Of a DNA stretch of 64,000 nt, positions 1 to 12,902 are shown one piece after another. A model generated the notes under the pieces. It made no database searches, was not told the origin of the DNA, and saw only the letters and a list, made by a program, of their open reading frames with translations. This stretch comes from Pseudomonas alcaliphila JAB1. GTDB lineage: Bacteria; Pseudomonadota; Gammaproteobacteria; Pseudomonadales; Pseudomonadaceae. Where the stretch lies: positions 2,480,001 to 2,544,000 of the forward strand of contig NZ_CP016162.1 of NCBI RefSeq assembly GCF_001941865.1. Reading direction: 5' to 3'. The first letter of the stretch is position 1; each line of letters starts with the position of its first letter. The position numbers and the translations under genes are program-made.

Positions 1-189
1 GCCGCGCACCAGTAGCAAAGGCAGGAAGAACAACACGCCGACCAGGTTGCGGAAGAACACCACTGACTCGTTGTTGACGCTGCTGGATATCTCGCGGATG
101 CCGACGCCGGTGAAGGCGAACAGCAGCGCCGAGAGCGCCAGCAGCAGGGCACCCTGTAGGGGTTTTACGCTGCGGCTGGCGGGTTCCAT
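1..189 (-). CDS. EamA/DMT-family transporter, N-terminal part (cut by window edge)
   Basis: Only the first 63 residues are in the window; the gene runs off the left edge. The start ATG is at 187-189. The translated part begins with a short polar stretch and then two hydrophobic segments (about residues 10-30 and 44-60) separated by a short loop with the pattern REISSSVNNESVVFFRN, which is typical of the first two helices of ten-helix drug/metabolite (EamA) exporters. The substrate cannot be told. It lies just downstream of hflD on the same strand (3 bp gap). Family assignment is by resemblance only. Confidence 0.7.
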   Translation of the reverse strand, partial: MEPASRSVKPLQGALLLALSALLFAFTGVGIREISSSVNNESVVFFRNLVGVLFFLPLLLVRG

Positions 190-191
190 TG

Positions 192-812
192 TCAGTTTCG
201 CGTCAGTTCGTAGAGTTCTTTGAGCAGTTTGCTGCGGCTGAACACCAACTGCCAGCGGTGGCCGCCGAGCTGGCGCCATAGGCGCGCCGAGCGAATGCCA
301 GCGAGCAGCAGGGCACGGATCTTTGCGGCGTTGTTCGGTTGCTGTAGGAAGCGCATGTCGCCATGCACCTGAATGCGCTGGCGGAAGGTGCTGATGGTGT
401 CCTGATACAGGCCGCCGCACGCAGCGATGACGTTGTCATGGACCAGGCCGAAATGCTCGACCTGTTGCTGGATCTGATCCAGGCGGCTGCCCATCACCTG
501 CAGCATGTCGCCGCGCTTGTCCAGTTGCCGCTCGAGGCCGATCATCGCCAGCGCATAGCGCAGCGGCTCGCGCTGCAGGGCGGATGGATTACGCTCCAGC
601 GAGCTGATCAGCGCGCGATAACCGTCGCGCAGGTTGAGGTCATCGCCGCCGTATACGTCCAGCGTGCTTTTCGGGTCGCGCACCAGCAGGCTGCCCAGCA
701 TGCAGCCCATAGAGGCTTCGCTGACCTGGCCGGTGCGGGCGATCTTGTCGGCCAGTACGGCGGCTTCGAATACGGCGCCCAGGGCAACCAGTTGCTCCTG
801 CAGCGGGCTCAT
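192..812 (-). CDS. hflD: High frequency lysogenization protein HflD homologue
   Basis: A 206-residue, mostly helical protein beginning [17 protein letters not shown], the usual start of HflD. In E. coli HflD is a peripheral membrane protein that binds lambda CII; in other bacteria its role is unclear. I chose the ATG at 810-812 because it overlaps the mnmA stop in an ATGA arrangement; the reading frame is open further upstream but that part lies inside mnmA. The mnmA-hflD order is conserved in gammaproteobacteria, which supports the call. No catalytic motif is expected. Confidence 0.93.
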   Translation of the reverse strand: MSPLQEQLVALGAVFEAAVLADKIARTGQVSEASMGCMLGSLLVRDPKSTLDVYGGDDLNLRDGYRALISSLERNPSALQREPLRYALAMIGLERQLDKRGDMLQVMGSRLDQIQQQVEHFGLVHDNVIAACGGLYQDTISTFRQRIQVHGDMRFLQQPNNAAKIRALLLAGIRSARLWRQLGGHRWQLVFSRSKLLKELYELTRN

Positions 813-1921
813 CGGGCGTCCTCGTACCAGGCTTCTGCGGTTTCGATCACGCCGCCGCCGAGGCACACCTCGCCGTCATAGAACACCACGGACTGACCGG
901 GGGTGACGGCGCGCTGCGGCTCAGCGAACACGGCGCGGTAGCCGTTCTCGGACTTCTCCAGAGTGCAGTGCTGATCGCTCTGGCGGTAGCGCACCTTGGC
1001 GGTCAGGCGACGCGGGCTGCTCAGGTCCACCGGGTTGACCCAGTAGATGTCCGAGGCGAGCAGGGCACGGGAGAACAGCCAGGGGTGTTCGTTGCCCTGG
1101 CCGACGATCAGCACGTTGCGCGTCAGGTCCTTGCGCAGCACGTACCAGGGGTCATCGCTGGCGTCCTTGAGGCCGCCGATACCGAGGCCCTGGCGCTGAC
1201 CGATGGTGTGGTACATCAGGCCGTGGTGGCGGCCGATGACCTGGCCGTCAGTGGTTTCGATATCGCCCGGCTGCGCCGGCAGGTATTGCTTGAGGAAGTC
1301 GCTGAAGCGGCGCTCGCCGATAAAGCAGATACCGGTGGAGTCCTTCTTCTTCGCCGTGGCCAGCTCGTACTTCTCGGCAATGGCGCGCACCTGCGGCTTT
1401 TCCAGCTCACCGACCGGGAACAGGGTCTTGGCGATCTGCTCGCCGCCGACGGCATGCAGGAAGTAGCTCTGGTCCTTGTTCGGGTCCAGGCCCTTGAGCA
1501 GCTCGGTACGGCCATCGATATCGCGGCGACGCACGTAGTGGCCGGTGGCGATCAGGTCGGCGCCGAGGCTCAGGGCGTAGTCGAGGAAGGCTTTGAACTT
1601 GATCTCGCGGTTACACAGGATATCCGGGTTCGGCGTACGTCCGGCTTTGTATTCGGCCAGGAAATGCTCGAACACATTGTCCCAGTATTCTGCGGCGAAG
1701 TTGGCGGTGTGCAACTTGATGCCGATGCGATCGCAAACGGCCTGGGCGTCGGCCAGGTCGTCCATGGCGGTGCAGTATTCGGTGCCGTCGTCTTCGTCCC
1801 AGTTCTTCATGAACAGGCCTTCGACCTGGTAACCCTGCTCCATCAATAGCAGGGCGGAAACGGACGAGTCGACACCGCCGGACATGCCGACGATCACGCG
1901 TTGGGTGCTAGGTGCTTGCAT
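809..1921 (-). CDS. mnmA: tRNA-specific 2-thiouridylase MnmA
   Basis: 370 residues. MnmA puts the 2-thio group on U34 of tRNA-Lys, -Glu and -Gln, using ATP and sulfur passed along the Tus relay (tusBCDE lies at 22800-24182 in this window). The PP-loop GMSGGVDS is at residues 12-19; the catalytic cysteine pair is Cys103 (LCNREIKF) and Cys199 (STGICFIG), as in the E. coli enzyme (102/199). The stop overlaps hflD by 4 bp, so the two are probably co-translated. Length is normal for the family. Confidence 0.98.
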   Translation of the reverse strand: MQAPSTQRVIVGMSGGVDSSVSALLLMEQGYQVEGLFMKNWDEDDGTEYCTAMDDLADAQAVCDRIGIKLHTANFAAEYWDNVFEHFLAEYKAGRTPNPDILCNREIKFKAFLDYALSLGADLIATGHYVRRRDIDGRTELLKGLDPNKDQSYFLHAVGGEQIAKTLFPVGELEKPQVRAIAEKYELATAKKKDSTGICFIGERRFSDFLKQYLPAQPGDIETTDGQVIGRHHGLMYHTIGQRQGLGIGGLKDASDDPWYVLRKDLTRNVLIVGQGNEHPWLFSRALLASDIYWVNPVDLSSPRRLTAKVRYRQSDQHCTLEKSENGYRAVFAEPQRAVTPGQSVVFYDGEVCLGGGVIETAEAWYEDAR

Positions 1922-1976
1922 GGGAATCTGCGAGTGAAGCCTGAAAAGTTGCCGAGTCTACCAGAAAGCCTGCCGC

Positions 1977-2116
1977 CCGTAGGGCGTACTCGCGAAGCAG
2001 TACGCCGTTGGGGTTGTGTGGCGCTCAAGAGCGGCGGACTGTTCGCTTCGCTCCTGAGTCCGCCCTACGTCCTCATCTGGAACCGGTGAGCACGGCATCC
2101 CCGGATTTCATCCGGG
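1977..2116. repeat. Intergenic repeat element with three hairpins
   Basis: Between the start of mnmA and the end of the nudix gene. Three inverted repeats follow each other: GGCGTACT at 1983-1990 pairs with 1999-2006; GGCGGACT at 2033-2040 pairs with 2057-2064; CCCGGAT at 2100-2106 pairs with 2110-2116. The flanks GTAGGG and CCCTAC (1979-1984, 2064-2069) pair with each other around the first two. This GTAGGGCGTAC...GCC style of dispersed repeat is common between Pseudomonas genes. No coding potential seen. Confidence 0.65.
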
Positions 2117-2122
2117 CTACGC

Positions 2123-2563
2123 TTAGTCGCGCAGCAGCTCAAGCGGCCCGTTTACACCGGCCAGGTAATCGTCCACGCAGCGCAGCACCAGCTCGCTGCG
2201 CCAACGCTCCGGCTGGGCGGCCAGCTCGTCACGGGTCAGCCAGGTGATGCCGCTGATGTCGCTGTCCAGTTCACGTTCAGGGTCATGGCGCACGGGGCGG
2301 GCGCTGAAGCACACGCGCTGGTAGGTGACGCCGTTGCTTGGTGCGGTGTAGAGATAGATGCCGAGCAGGGCAGTCAGCTCCACGTCCCAGCCGGTTTCCT
2401 CGAGGGTTTCGCGCAGTGCGGCTTCGCGCAGCGATTCGTTGGCTTCAAGGTGTCCGGCCGGCTGGTTGAGCACCATACGGCCAGCCTTGAATTCTTCGAC
2501 GAACAGAAAACGGCCATTATCTTCGATCACCGTGGCCACGGTGATATGGGGTTGCCACTCCAT
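2123..2563 (-). CDS. nudJ: NUDIX hydrolase, NudJ-like
   Basis: 146 residues. The nudix box (G-x5-E-x7-RE-x2-EE-x-G) runs from GHLEANESL to RETLEETGW, about residues 37-59, with all the acidic metal ligands present. Such enzymes hydrolyse nucleoside diphosphates linked to another group; NudJ of E. coli removes phosphate from HMP-PP and nucleotides. I chose the ATG at 2561-2563 because a GGAGAAAG ribosome binding site lies just upstream and homologues start with M-x-W-x-PHITVA; the frame is open upstream but passes through the repeat at 2599-2658. It lies downstream of idh and upstream of mnmA-hflD on the same strand. The symbol is by family resemblance. Confidence 0.85.
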   Translation of the reverse strand: MEWQPHITVATVIEDNGRFLFVEEFKAGRMVLNQPAGHLEANESLREAALRETLEETGWDVELTALLGIYLYTAPSNGVTYQRVCFSARPVRHDPERELDSDISGITWLTRDELAAQPERWRSELVLRCVDDYLAGVNGPLELLRD

Positions 2564-2598
2564 TTTCGCTTTCTCCGGGATTATTTGCTGGTGAAGCC

Positions 2599-2658
2599 TT
2601 GTAGGAGCGAGCTCTGCTCGCGAAAAAACGGCTTCGCGAGCAGAGCTCGCTCCTACAA
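2599..2658. repeat. Perfect 26-bp inverted repeat, REP-like
   Basis: Two perfect 26-base arms (2599-2624 and 2633-2658) around an 8-base loop. Each arm has the core GTAGGAGCGAGCTCTGCTCG. This is the well known GTAGGAGCGAGC-type palindrome scattered between genes of many Pseudomonas. It lies in the upstream leader of the nudix gene, right after the idh terminator. Confidence 0.9.
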
Positions 2659-2680
2659 AGATTGTCCAGATCCATAAATA

Positions 2681-2711
2681 AAGAACCCCGGCGCAGGGCC
2701 GGGGTTCTTTT
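2681..2711 (-). terminator. Rho-independent terminator of idh
   Basis: The stem AAGAACCCCGG pairs with CCGGGGTTCTT around a short GC-rich loop and is followed on the minus strand by a T-rich run (TTCTTTATTTAT). It lies 16 bases after the idh stop codon. The plus side also ends in TTTT, so it could work both ways. Confidence 0.88.
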
Positions 2712-2726
2712 GACACTCAAGCCTTA

Positions 2727-4955
<2,229 letters not shown>

Positions 4956-5315
4956 TTAGGGTTAACTCTCTTCTTTGCTGAGCGCGCATAGAAACTCGAC
5001 CTGCGCGGGTAGGCGCTTGAGCCCCATGATGGCGGGGCCGGGTCGAGGACTCGCCGCGGTGATGTTGGATGCACCCGTAGAGTGTCGAGCATTTCGAGCC
5101 GGCAGACAGTAGTGGCCGTTTACCGGGTTCAAGAGGTTGCTGTCTGGTTCCAGACAGGTCGCCCCTTATGACTCGTTAGTCACCTAAGCAGTATACCACT
5201 GCGACACCTCGCCACAGAATGCCCAGTTGCATAAGACCTTTGCACATGTGTCTCCGCGAGCGGTTTGCGCTACTCTCGGGGATGCACACTGTCTAACCAC
5301 AAGATGGAGTCCAGC
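4956..5315. promoter_or_regulatory. Divergent intergenic region between idh and icd
   Basis: A 360-base non-coding region that must hold the promoters of both isocitrate dehydrogenase genes. Two short perfect inverted repeats are visible: CTGTCTGG at 5140-5147 with CCAGACAG at 5150-5157, and TGACT at 5169-5173 with AGTCA at 5178-5182. Either could be an operator, but I recognise no known factor. The icd Shine-Dalgarno GGAG is at 5306-5309. No convincing -35/-10 pair was assigned. Confidence 0.5.
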
Positions 5316-6572
<1,257 letters not shown>

Positions 6573-6599
6573 TCGGTAGACCGATTCGTGGTGTGAAAA

Positions 6600-6626
6600 A
6601 AAGGCCGGTCACATGACCGGCCTTTT
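6600..6626. terminator. Bidirectional terminator between icd and cspD
   Basis: A perfect 12-base inverted repeat: 6600-6611 pairs with 6614-6625 (AAAGGCCGGTCA / TGACCGGCCTTT). On the plus strand it ends in TTTT for icd; on the minus strand eight T follow for cspD. It serves the two convergent genes. Confidence 0.93.
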
Positions 6627-6647
6627 CGTGGCGATTTGCCAGGGTAC

Positions 6648-6917
6648 TCAGACTTCGACAGTGCTCGCGATAGTTTGCGCCTGGGGTACGGCCACGGGGG
6701 CGTCCTGGTTGGCGGTAACCGCGCTGATATTGATGGCATGCAGTCCTTTGGGGCCTTGCACGATCTCGAAGCGGACCGGCTGGCCGGCCTTGAGTGTCTT
6801 GTAACCGTCCATCTGGATGGCCGAGTAGTGGGCGAACAGGTCCTCATCTCGGCCGTCGGCCAGGATGAATCCATAGCCTTTGGCGTTGTTGAACCACTTG
6901 ACCTTACCGCTGAGCAT
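6648..6917 (-). CDS. cspD: Cold-shock domain protein CspD
   Basis: 89 residues: a cold-shock domain (1-67) with RNP1 KGYGFI at residues 13-18 and an RNP2-like DLFAHY at 26-31, then a 20-residue Pro/Ala/Val tail typical of CspD rather than CspA. In E. coli CspD binds single-stranded DNA and blocks replication in stationary phase. The start (MLSGKVKWFN) is at 6915-6917 with an AGGG site upstream. It is divergent from clpS, an order conserved in gammaproteobacteria. Confidence 0.95.
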   Translation of the reverse strand: MLSGKVKWFNNAKGYGFILADGRDEDLFAHYSAIQMDGYKTLKAGQPVRFEIVQGPKGLHAINISAVTANQDAPVAVPQAQTIASTVEV

Positions 6918-7148
6918 GCTGATATCCCTCTGCAAAGGACTCCATCTCTGGAGTATCATCCACTTCGACTCCACGCGATAACCGACCAGGCTGGGCGAAG
7001 GCGTGGAATCCCTGATACCCACCAGTGGGTATTTATTTGTTGTAACACCCTTTTGCCGTTAGTCAAGGCTATACGGCGGATGGCTGAGAACTCAGTCAAA
7101 CTCCCTCTAGCATCCCCGTTCGCCCGGCCCTGAACCTCTGATTTCAGC

Positions 7149-7511
7149 ATGCATGCAAGTAGCCAGATTCGACTAACATTCAATCAGGATCACCCGGCAG
7201 AGCATGAGGATGACTCCTCTGGTATCGCTGTTCAGGAATCCAAGCCAGCATTGCAGGCACCACCGATGTACAAGGTGGTCTTATTCAATGACGACTACAC
7301 CCCGATGGATTTCGTCGTCGAAGTGCTCGAAACGTTTTTCGGCATGAACCGGGAGCTGGCGACCAAGATCATGCTGGCCGTCCATACAGAAGGGCGTGCG
7401 GTGTGTGGTGTGTACACCCGTGATATTGCGGAGACCAAGGCAATGCAGGTCAACCAATACGCGCGAGAGAGCCAGCATCCGCTACTCTGTGAAATAGAGA
7501 AGGACGGTTAA
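7149..7511 (+). CDS. clpS: ATP-dependent Clp protease adaptor ClpS
   Basis: 120 residues. ClpS binds proteins with N-degron residues (Leu, Phe, Trp, Tyr) and delivers them to ClpAP. A loose N-terminal arm (about 38 residues) precedes the core [20 protein letters not shown], which has the family residues that line the N-degron pocket. The substrates are made by Bpt and Aat, encoded at 10262-11703. The clpA start is 28 bp downstream, so the two form an operon. The ATG at 7149 has only a weak Shine-Dalgarno, but the N-terminal sequence matches the P. aeruginosa protein as I recall it. Confidence 0.96.
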   Translation: MHASSQIRLTFNQDHPAEHEDDSSGIAVQESKPALQAPPMYKVVLFNDDYTPMDFVVEVLETFFGMNRELATKIMLAVHTEGRAVCGVYTRDIAETKAMQVNQYARESQHPLLCEIEKDG

Positions 7512-7539
7512 CGCCGGCCACTGGGTATGAGGTGAAGCT

Positions 7540-9810
7540 ATGTTGAATCGAGAGCTCGAAGTCACCCTCAATCTGGCTTTCAAGGAGGCCCGTGCCAAGC
7601 GTCATGAATTCATGACGGTCGAGCACCTGCTGCTCGCCTTGCTGGATAACGAGGCAGCCGCCAGTGTGCTGCGGGCCTGTGGGGCCAACCTCGACAAGCT
7701 GCGCCACGATCTGCAGGAGTTTATCGACTCCACCACGCCACTGATTCCTCAGCACGATGAAGACCGCGAAACTCAGCCGACTCTGGGCTTCCAGCGTGTG
7801 CTGCAGCGTGCTGTCTTCCACGTGCAGAGCTCCGGCAAGCGTGAAGTGACCGGCGCCAACGTCCTGGTCGCGATCTTCAGCGAGCAGGAAAGCCAGGCCG
7901 TGTTCCTGCTCAAGCAGCAGAGCGTGGCCCGCATCGATGTGGTCAACTACATCGCCCATGGCATCTCCAAGGTGCCGGGGCATGGCGATCAGCACGAGAA
8001 TGATCAGGACATGCAGGATGAGGAGGGCGGCGAGTCCTCAGCTTCCGGCAATCCGCTGGATGCCTACGCCAGCAACCTCAACGAACTGGCTCGTCAGGGA
8101 CGTATCGATCCACTGGTCGGTCGCGAGCATGAAGTCGAGCGCGTTGCACAGATTCTCGCGCGTCGGCGCAAGAACAACCCGCTGCTGGTAGGCGAGGCTG
8201 GTGTTGGCAAGACAGCCATCGCCGAAGGCCTGGCCAAGCGCATCGTCGACGAGCAGGTGCCTGATCTGCTGGCCGACAGCGTGGTCTATTCCCTGGATCT
8301 CGGTGCACTGCTGGCCGGCACCAAGTACCGCGGCGACTTCGAGAAGCGCTTCAAGGCGCTGCTCAATGAGCTGCGCAAGCGGCCGCACGCCATCCTCTTC
8401 ATCGACGAGATTCACACCATCATCGGTGCTGGCGCGGCGTCGGGCGGGGTCATGGATGCCTCCAACCTGCTCAAGCCGATGCTGTCCTCGGGTGAAATTC
8501 GCTGCATCGGTTCCACCACCTTCCAGGAATTCCGCGGCATCTTCGAGAAAGACCGTGCGCTGGCGCGACGCTTCCAGAAGGTCGACGTGGTCGAGCCTTC
8601 GGTAGAGGACACCGTCGGTATTCTCAAGGGGCTCAAGGCGCGCTTCGAGCAGCACCATCACATCGAATACAGTGACGAAGCCCTGCGTGCAGCGGCTGAG
8701 TTGGCTGCGCGCTACATCAATGATCGACACATGCCGGACAAGGCCATCGACGTGATCGACGAGGCGGGCGCCTACCAGCGCCTGCAGCCGGAAGACAAGC
8801 GCGTGGCGCGTATCGAGGTGGCTCAGGTCGAGGATATCGTCGCCAAGATCGCGCGGATTCCGCCGAAGCACGTGTCCAGCTCCGACAAGGAGCTGCTGCG
8901 CAATCTGGAGCGTGACCTCAAGCTCACCGTATTCGGTCAGGACGCTGCCATCGACTCGCTGGCAACCGCGATCAAGCTGTCGCGTGCCGGCCTCAAGGCG
9001 CCGGACAAACCGGTCGGCTCCTTCCTCTTCGCTGGCCCTACTGGCGTGGGCAAGACCGAGGCCGCACGGCAGTTGGCCAAGGCCATGGGTATCGAGCTGG
9101 TGCGTTTCGACATGTCCGAGTACATGGAGCGTCACACCGTGTCGCGCCTGATCGGTGCGCCGCCCGGTTACGTTGGTTTCGACCAGGGTGGCTTGCTGAC
9201 CGAGGCGATCACCAAGCAGCCGCACTGCGTGCTGTTGCTCGATGAGATCGAGAAGGCGCATCCGGAAGTCTTCAACCTGCTGCTGCAGGTGATGGACCAC
9301 GGCACGCTGACTGACAACAATGGGCGCAAGGCGGACTTCCGCAACGTGATCCTGATCATGACCACCAACGCTGGCGCGGAAACCGCTTCGCGTGCGTCGA
9401 TCGGCTTCACCCAGCAGGATCATTCCACCGATGCCATGGAAGTGATCAAGAAGAGCTTCACGCCGGAGTTCCGCAACCGTCTGGACACCATCATCCAGTT
9501 TGGTCGCCTCAGTCACGAGACGATCAAGAGCATCGTCGACAAGTTCCTCACCGAACTGCAGGCGCAGTTGGAGGACAAGCGTGTCACGCTGGAGGTCAGC
9601 GATGCGGCGCGCAGCTGGCTTGCCGAGCGCGGTTACGATGTGATGATGGGCGCACGGCCGATGGCACGTTTGATCCAGGACAAGATCAAGCGTCCGCTGG
9701 CAGAGGAAATCCTCTTCGGCGAGCTGGCCGAGCATGGCGGTGTGGTGCACATCGACATCAAGGATGGCGAGCCCAGCTTCGAGTTCGAGACGGCGGCAGA
9801 GGTCGCCTGA
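7540..9810 (+). CDS. clpA: ATP-dependent Clp protease ATP-binding subunit ClpA
   Basis: 756 residues: Clp N-domain (1-145), an acidic linker rich in Asp and Glu (150-170), the first AAA+ module with Walker A GEAGVGKT at 218-225, and a second module with Walker A GPTGVGKT at about 499-506. ClpA unfolds proteins and feeds them to ClpP. The Shine-Dalgarno GAGGTG lies before the ATG. Length and domain order are normal for ClpA rather than ClpB, since no long coiled-coil middle domain is present. Confidence 0.98.
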   Translation: MLNRELEVTLNLAFKEARAKRHEFMTVEHLLLALLDNEAAASVLRACGANLDKLRHDLQEFIDSTTPLIPQHDEDRETQPTLGFQRVLQRAVFHVQSSGKREVTGANVLVAIFSEQESQAVFLLKQQSVARIDVVNYIAHGISKVPGHGDQHENDQDMQDEEGGESSASGNPLDAYASNLNELARQGRIDPLVGREHEVERVAQILARRRKNNPLLVGEAGVGKTAIAEGLAKRIVDEQVPDLLADSVVYSLDLGALLAGTKYRGDFEKRFKALLNELRKRPHAILFIDEIHTIIGAGAASGGVMDASNLLKPMLSSGEIRCIGSTTFQEFRGIFEKDRALARRFQKVDVVEPSVEDTVGILKGLKARFEQHHHIEYSDEALRAAAELAARYINDRHMPDKAIDVIDEAGAYQRLQPEDKRVARIEVAQVEDIVAKIARIPPKHVSSSDKELLRNLERDLKLTVFGQDAAIDSLATAIKLSRAGLKAPDKPVGSFLFAGPTGVGKTEAARQLAKAMGIELVRFDMSEYMERHTVSRLIGAPPGYVGFDQGGLLTEAITKQPHCVLLLDEIEKAHPEVFNLLLQVMDHGTLTDNNGRKADFRNVILIMTTNAGAETASRASIGFTQQDHSTDAMEVIKKSFTPEFRNRLDTIIQFGRLSHETIKSIVDKFLTELQAQLEDKRVTLEVSDAARSWLAERGYDVMMGARPMARLIQDKIKRPLAEEILFGELAEHGGVVHIDIKDGEPSFEFETAAEVA

Positions 9811-9827
9811 TCGAATGGCCTCAAGTG

Positions 9828-9892
9828 CACTGAAAGCCCTGGTGGCTTTCAGTGAGCCAACGAAAACGCCCGGCATATGCCGGGCGTTTTCG
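9828..9892. terminator. Hairpin and bidirectional terminator between clpA and infA
   Basis: Two inverted repeats. The first pairs CACTGAAAGCC (9828-9838) with 9844-9854. The second is a perfect 32-base palindrome at 9861-9892 with core AACGCCCGGCATATGCCGGG, flanked by A4 and T4, so it can stop transcription from both convergent genes. Confidence 0.88.
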
Positions 9893-9905
9893 TTTGGTGC
9901 TTGGC

Positions 9906-10124
9906 TTAACGGGCGCGGTAGGTGATGCGGCCCTTGCTCAAGTCATAAGGTGTCAGCTCAACGCGCACCTTGTCACCAGTGAGAATGCGGATGTAGTTCT
10001 TGCGCATCTTGCCGGAGATGTGCGCGGTAACGACGTGCCCGTTTTCCAACTCCACGCGGAACATGGTGTTGGGCAGGGTGTCGACGACAGTGCCTTCCAT
10101 TTCGAAGCTGTCTTCTTTCGACAT
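9906..10124 (-). CDS. infA: Translation initiation factor IF-1
   Basis: 72 residues, a single S1-like OB-fold beginning [13 protein letters not shown] with the family stretch [22 protein letters not shown]-1 binds the ribosomal A site during initiation. The start at 10122-10124 gives the usual length and has a GAGGG site upstream. Placed between clpA and bpt, as in other Pseudomonas. Confidence 0.98.
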
Positions 10125-10261
10125 GCAGTAAAGCCCTCGGTATCCAGGAAATGGCCCGGTGCAACTGGCGCCAGGCAAAAGCGGCGTGCATTGTGCCCGA
10201 AAACAGTGGGCTGCGCCAAGTGGCTTGGAGTGTCGAACTGACTGGGGTGGTGGCTGATAGG

Positions 10262-10969
10262 CTAGGTAAGCAGTGTCCAGCGCTGATTAACGAACAGTTC
10301 GATGGGGCGGTACTGGGTCTTGTAGTTCATCTTCCGACAATTCTTGATCCAGTAGCCGAGGTAGACGGCCTCCAATCCCAGGCGCTCGGCCTCGCCGATT
10401 TGCCAGAGGATGGCGAATCGCCCCAGGCTGCGGCGTTCTTCGGTGGGGTCATAGAAGGTATAAACCGCCGACAGACCGTTTGGCAGAACGTCAGTGACTG
10501 CGATGGCGACCAGCCTGCCCTGCAGACGAAACTCGTAGAAGCGTGAGAACGGCAGGTCGCGAATCAGAAAGGTCGAGAACTGGTCGCGGCTCGGTGGATA
10601 CATGTCACCATCAGCGTGGCGCTGCTCGATATAGCCCACGTAGAGATCGTAATATTCTTCAGTGAATGCCGGGCGCACGCAGCGAACGACGATGTCTTCA
10701 TTGCGTTTGAGGATGCGCCGCTGCTGGCGGTTAGGTGTGAAGCGCGCAGCAGGAATGCGTGCAGGAATGCAGGCGGTGCACTGCTGGCAATGCGGTCGGT
10801 AGAGGTGGTCGCCGCTGCGGCGAAAGCCCATTTCCGAAAGTTCTGCATAAACCAGCACATCCATGGGCTGGCTGGGGTCGAGAAACAGGGTGGTGGCCTG
10901 TTCTTCCGGCAGATAGCTGCATGGATGGGGTTGAGTGGCATAGAACTTCAGGCGGGCCAGCTCGGTCAT
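10262..10969 (-). CDS. bpt: Aspartate/glutamate leucyltransferase Bpt
   Basis: 235 residues. Bpt moves leucine from Leu-tRNA onto N-terminal Asp or Glu (and oxidised Met), creating primary N-degrons for ClpS-ClpAP. The N-terminal part has a cysteine-rich motif, [10 protein letters not shown] and [17 protein letters not shown], and the C-terminal part has the GNAT-like stretch [19 protein letters not shown]. The start [10 protein letters not shown] at 10967-10969 is the conserved one; the frame is open for 22 more codons upstream. The aat gene ends 54 bp upstream of this start. Older annotations call it ate (arginyltransferase). Confidence 0.94.
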
Positions 10970-11022
10970 GGCGGTGTCTCGGGGAAGCCTGATAAGAGTG
11001 TATGCCAGGCTGCGAATATCGA

Positions 11023-11703
11023 CTAGGCGAGCCAATCTGCTCCGGTGGGCAGATCGAGGTGATGCTTAAGGTATTCGGCGAAGCTGGCGCGCGGTATGGC
11101 CCTGGCGCCGAAGCTGTGCAGGTGCTGTGTGGGCATCTGGCAGTCGATGAGGACGAAGCCCCAGTCTCGCAGCTTGCCGACCAAGGTGGCGAAACCGACC
11201 TTGGATGCATTGTCGGCGCGACTGAACATGGACTCACCGAAAAACAGCTGGCCGATGGCCAGGCCGTAAAGCCCTCCGACCAGTTCGTTCCCGCTCCAGA
11301 CCTCCACGGAGTGGGCGGTGCCGCGCTGATGCAGCTGCAGGTAAGCCTCCTGCATGCCGCGGGTAATCCAGGTCCCATCGGCGTAGGCGCGTGGCTCGGC
11401 GCAGGCCTGTATGACGGCGGCGAAGTTCTGGTCGAAGGTGACGCGATAATGCTGCTGGCGCAGCAGTTTGGCCAGGCTGCGGGAAACATGCAGCTCATCA
11501 GGGAACAGAACGGTGCGCGGATCGGGCGACCACCAGAGAATCGGCTGGCCATCCTGAAACCAGGGAAAGCAGCCATGTCGATAGGCGCTGATCAGGCGGT
11601 CGGCGCTCAGATCGCCGCCAGCGGCCAGCAGGCCATTAGGCTCGCGCATGGCTTTAGCCAGTGGCGGGAACTGCAGTGAGTCACGTTGCAGCCAGGTGAG
11701 CAT
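11023..11703 (-). CDS. aat: Leucyl/phenylalanyl-tRNA--protein transferase
   Basis: 226 residues. Aat attaches Leu or Phe to proteins with N-terminal Lys or Arg, the second route into the ClpS pathway. Family motifs: [43 protein letters not shown] and [18 protein letters not shown]. The start [10 protein letters not shown] at 11701-11703 is chosen; an open frame upstream would run into trxB. It is followed by bpt on the same strand, so both N-degron transferases are probably co-transcribed. Confidence 0.95.
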   Translation of the reverse strand: MLTWLQRDSLQFPPLAKAMREPNGLLAAGGDLSADRLISAYRHGCFPWFQDGQPILWWSPDPRTVLFPDELHVSRSLAKLLRQQHYRVTFDQNFAAVIQACAEPRAYADGTWITRGMQEAYLQLHQRGTAHSVEVWSGNELVGGLYGLAIGQLFFGESMFSRADNASKVGFATLVGKLRDWGFVLIDCQMPTQHLHSFGARAIPRASFAEYLKHHLDLPTGADWLA

Positions 11704-11729
11704 GTGCGCTTGTCCAGCGGAGGAGGGGA

Positions 11730-11751
11730 GGGCGAGCGGAGGTGCTCGCCC
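11730..11751. other. Hairpin between trxB and aat
   Basis: GGGCGAGC at 11730-11737 pairs with GCTCGCCC at 11744-11751. No T-run follows on the minus strand, so it is more likely a weak attenuator or RNA-stability hairpin than a full terminator. Confidence 0.5.
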
Positions 11752-11758
11752 TTGTCCA

Positions 11759-12787
<1,029 letters not shown>

Positions 12788-12902
12788 CTACACCGAAGCG
12801 GGGTGGGTGCGGGAGCTTGGCAATTGGCCTGGGCGTCAGGCTGGCCCTACAATAGGCCGCTTCGCGGTTAACCATCAGATGGACGCGCCAAGGGCGCAGG
12901 AA

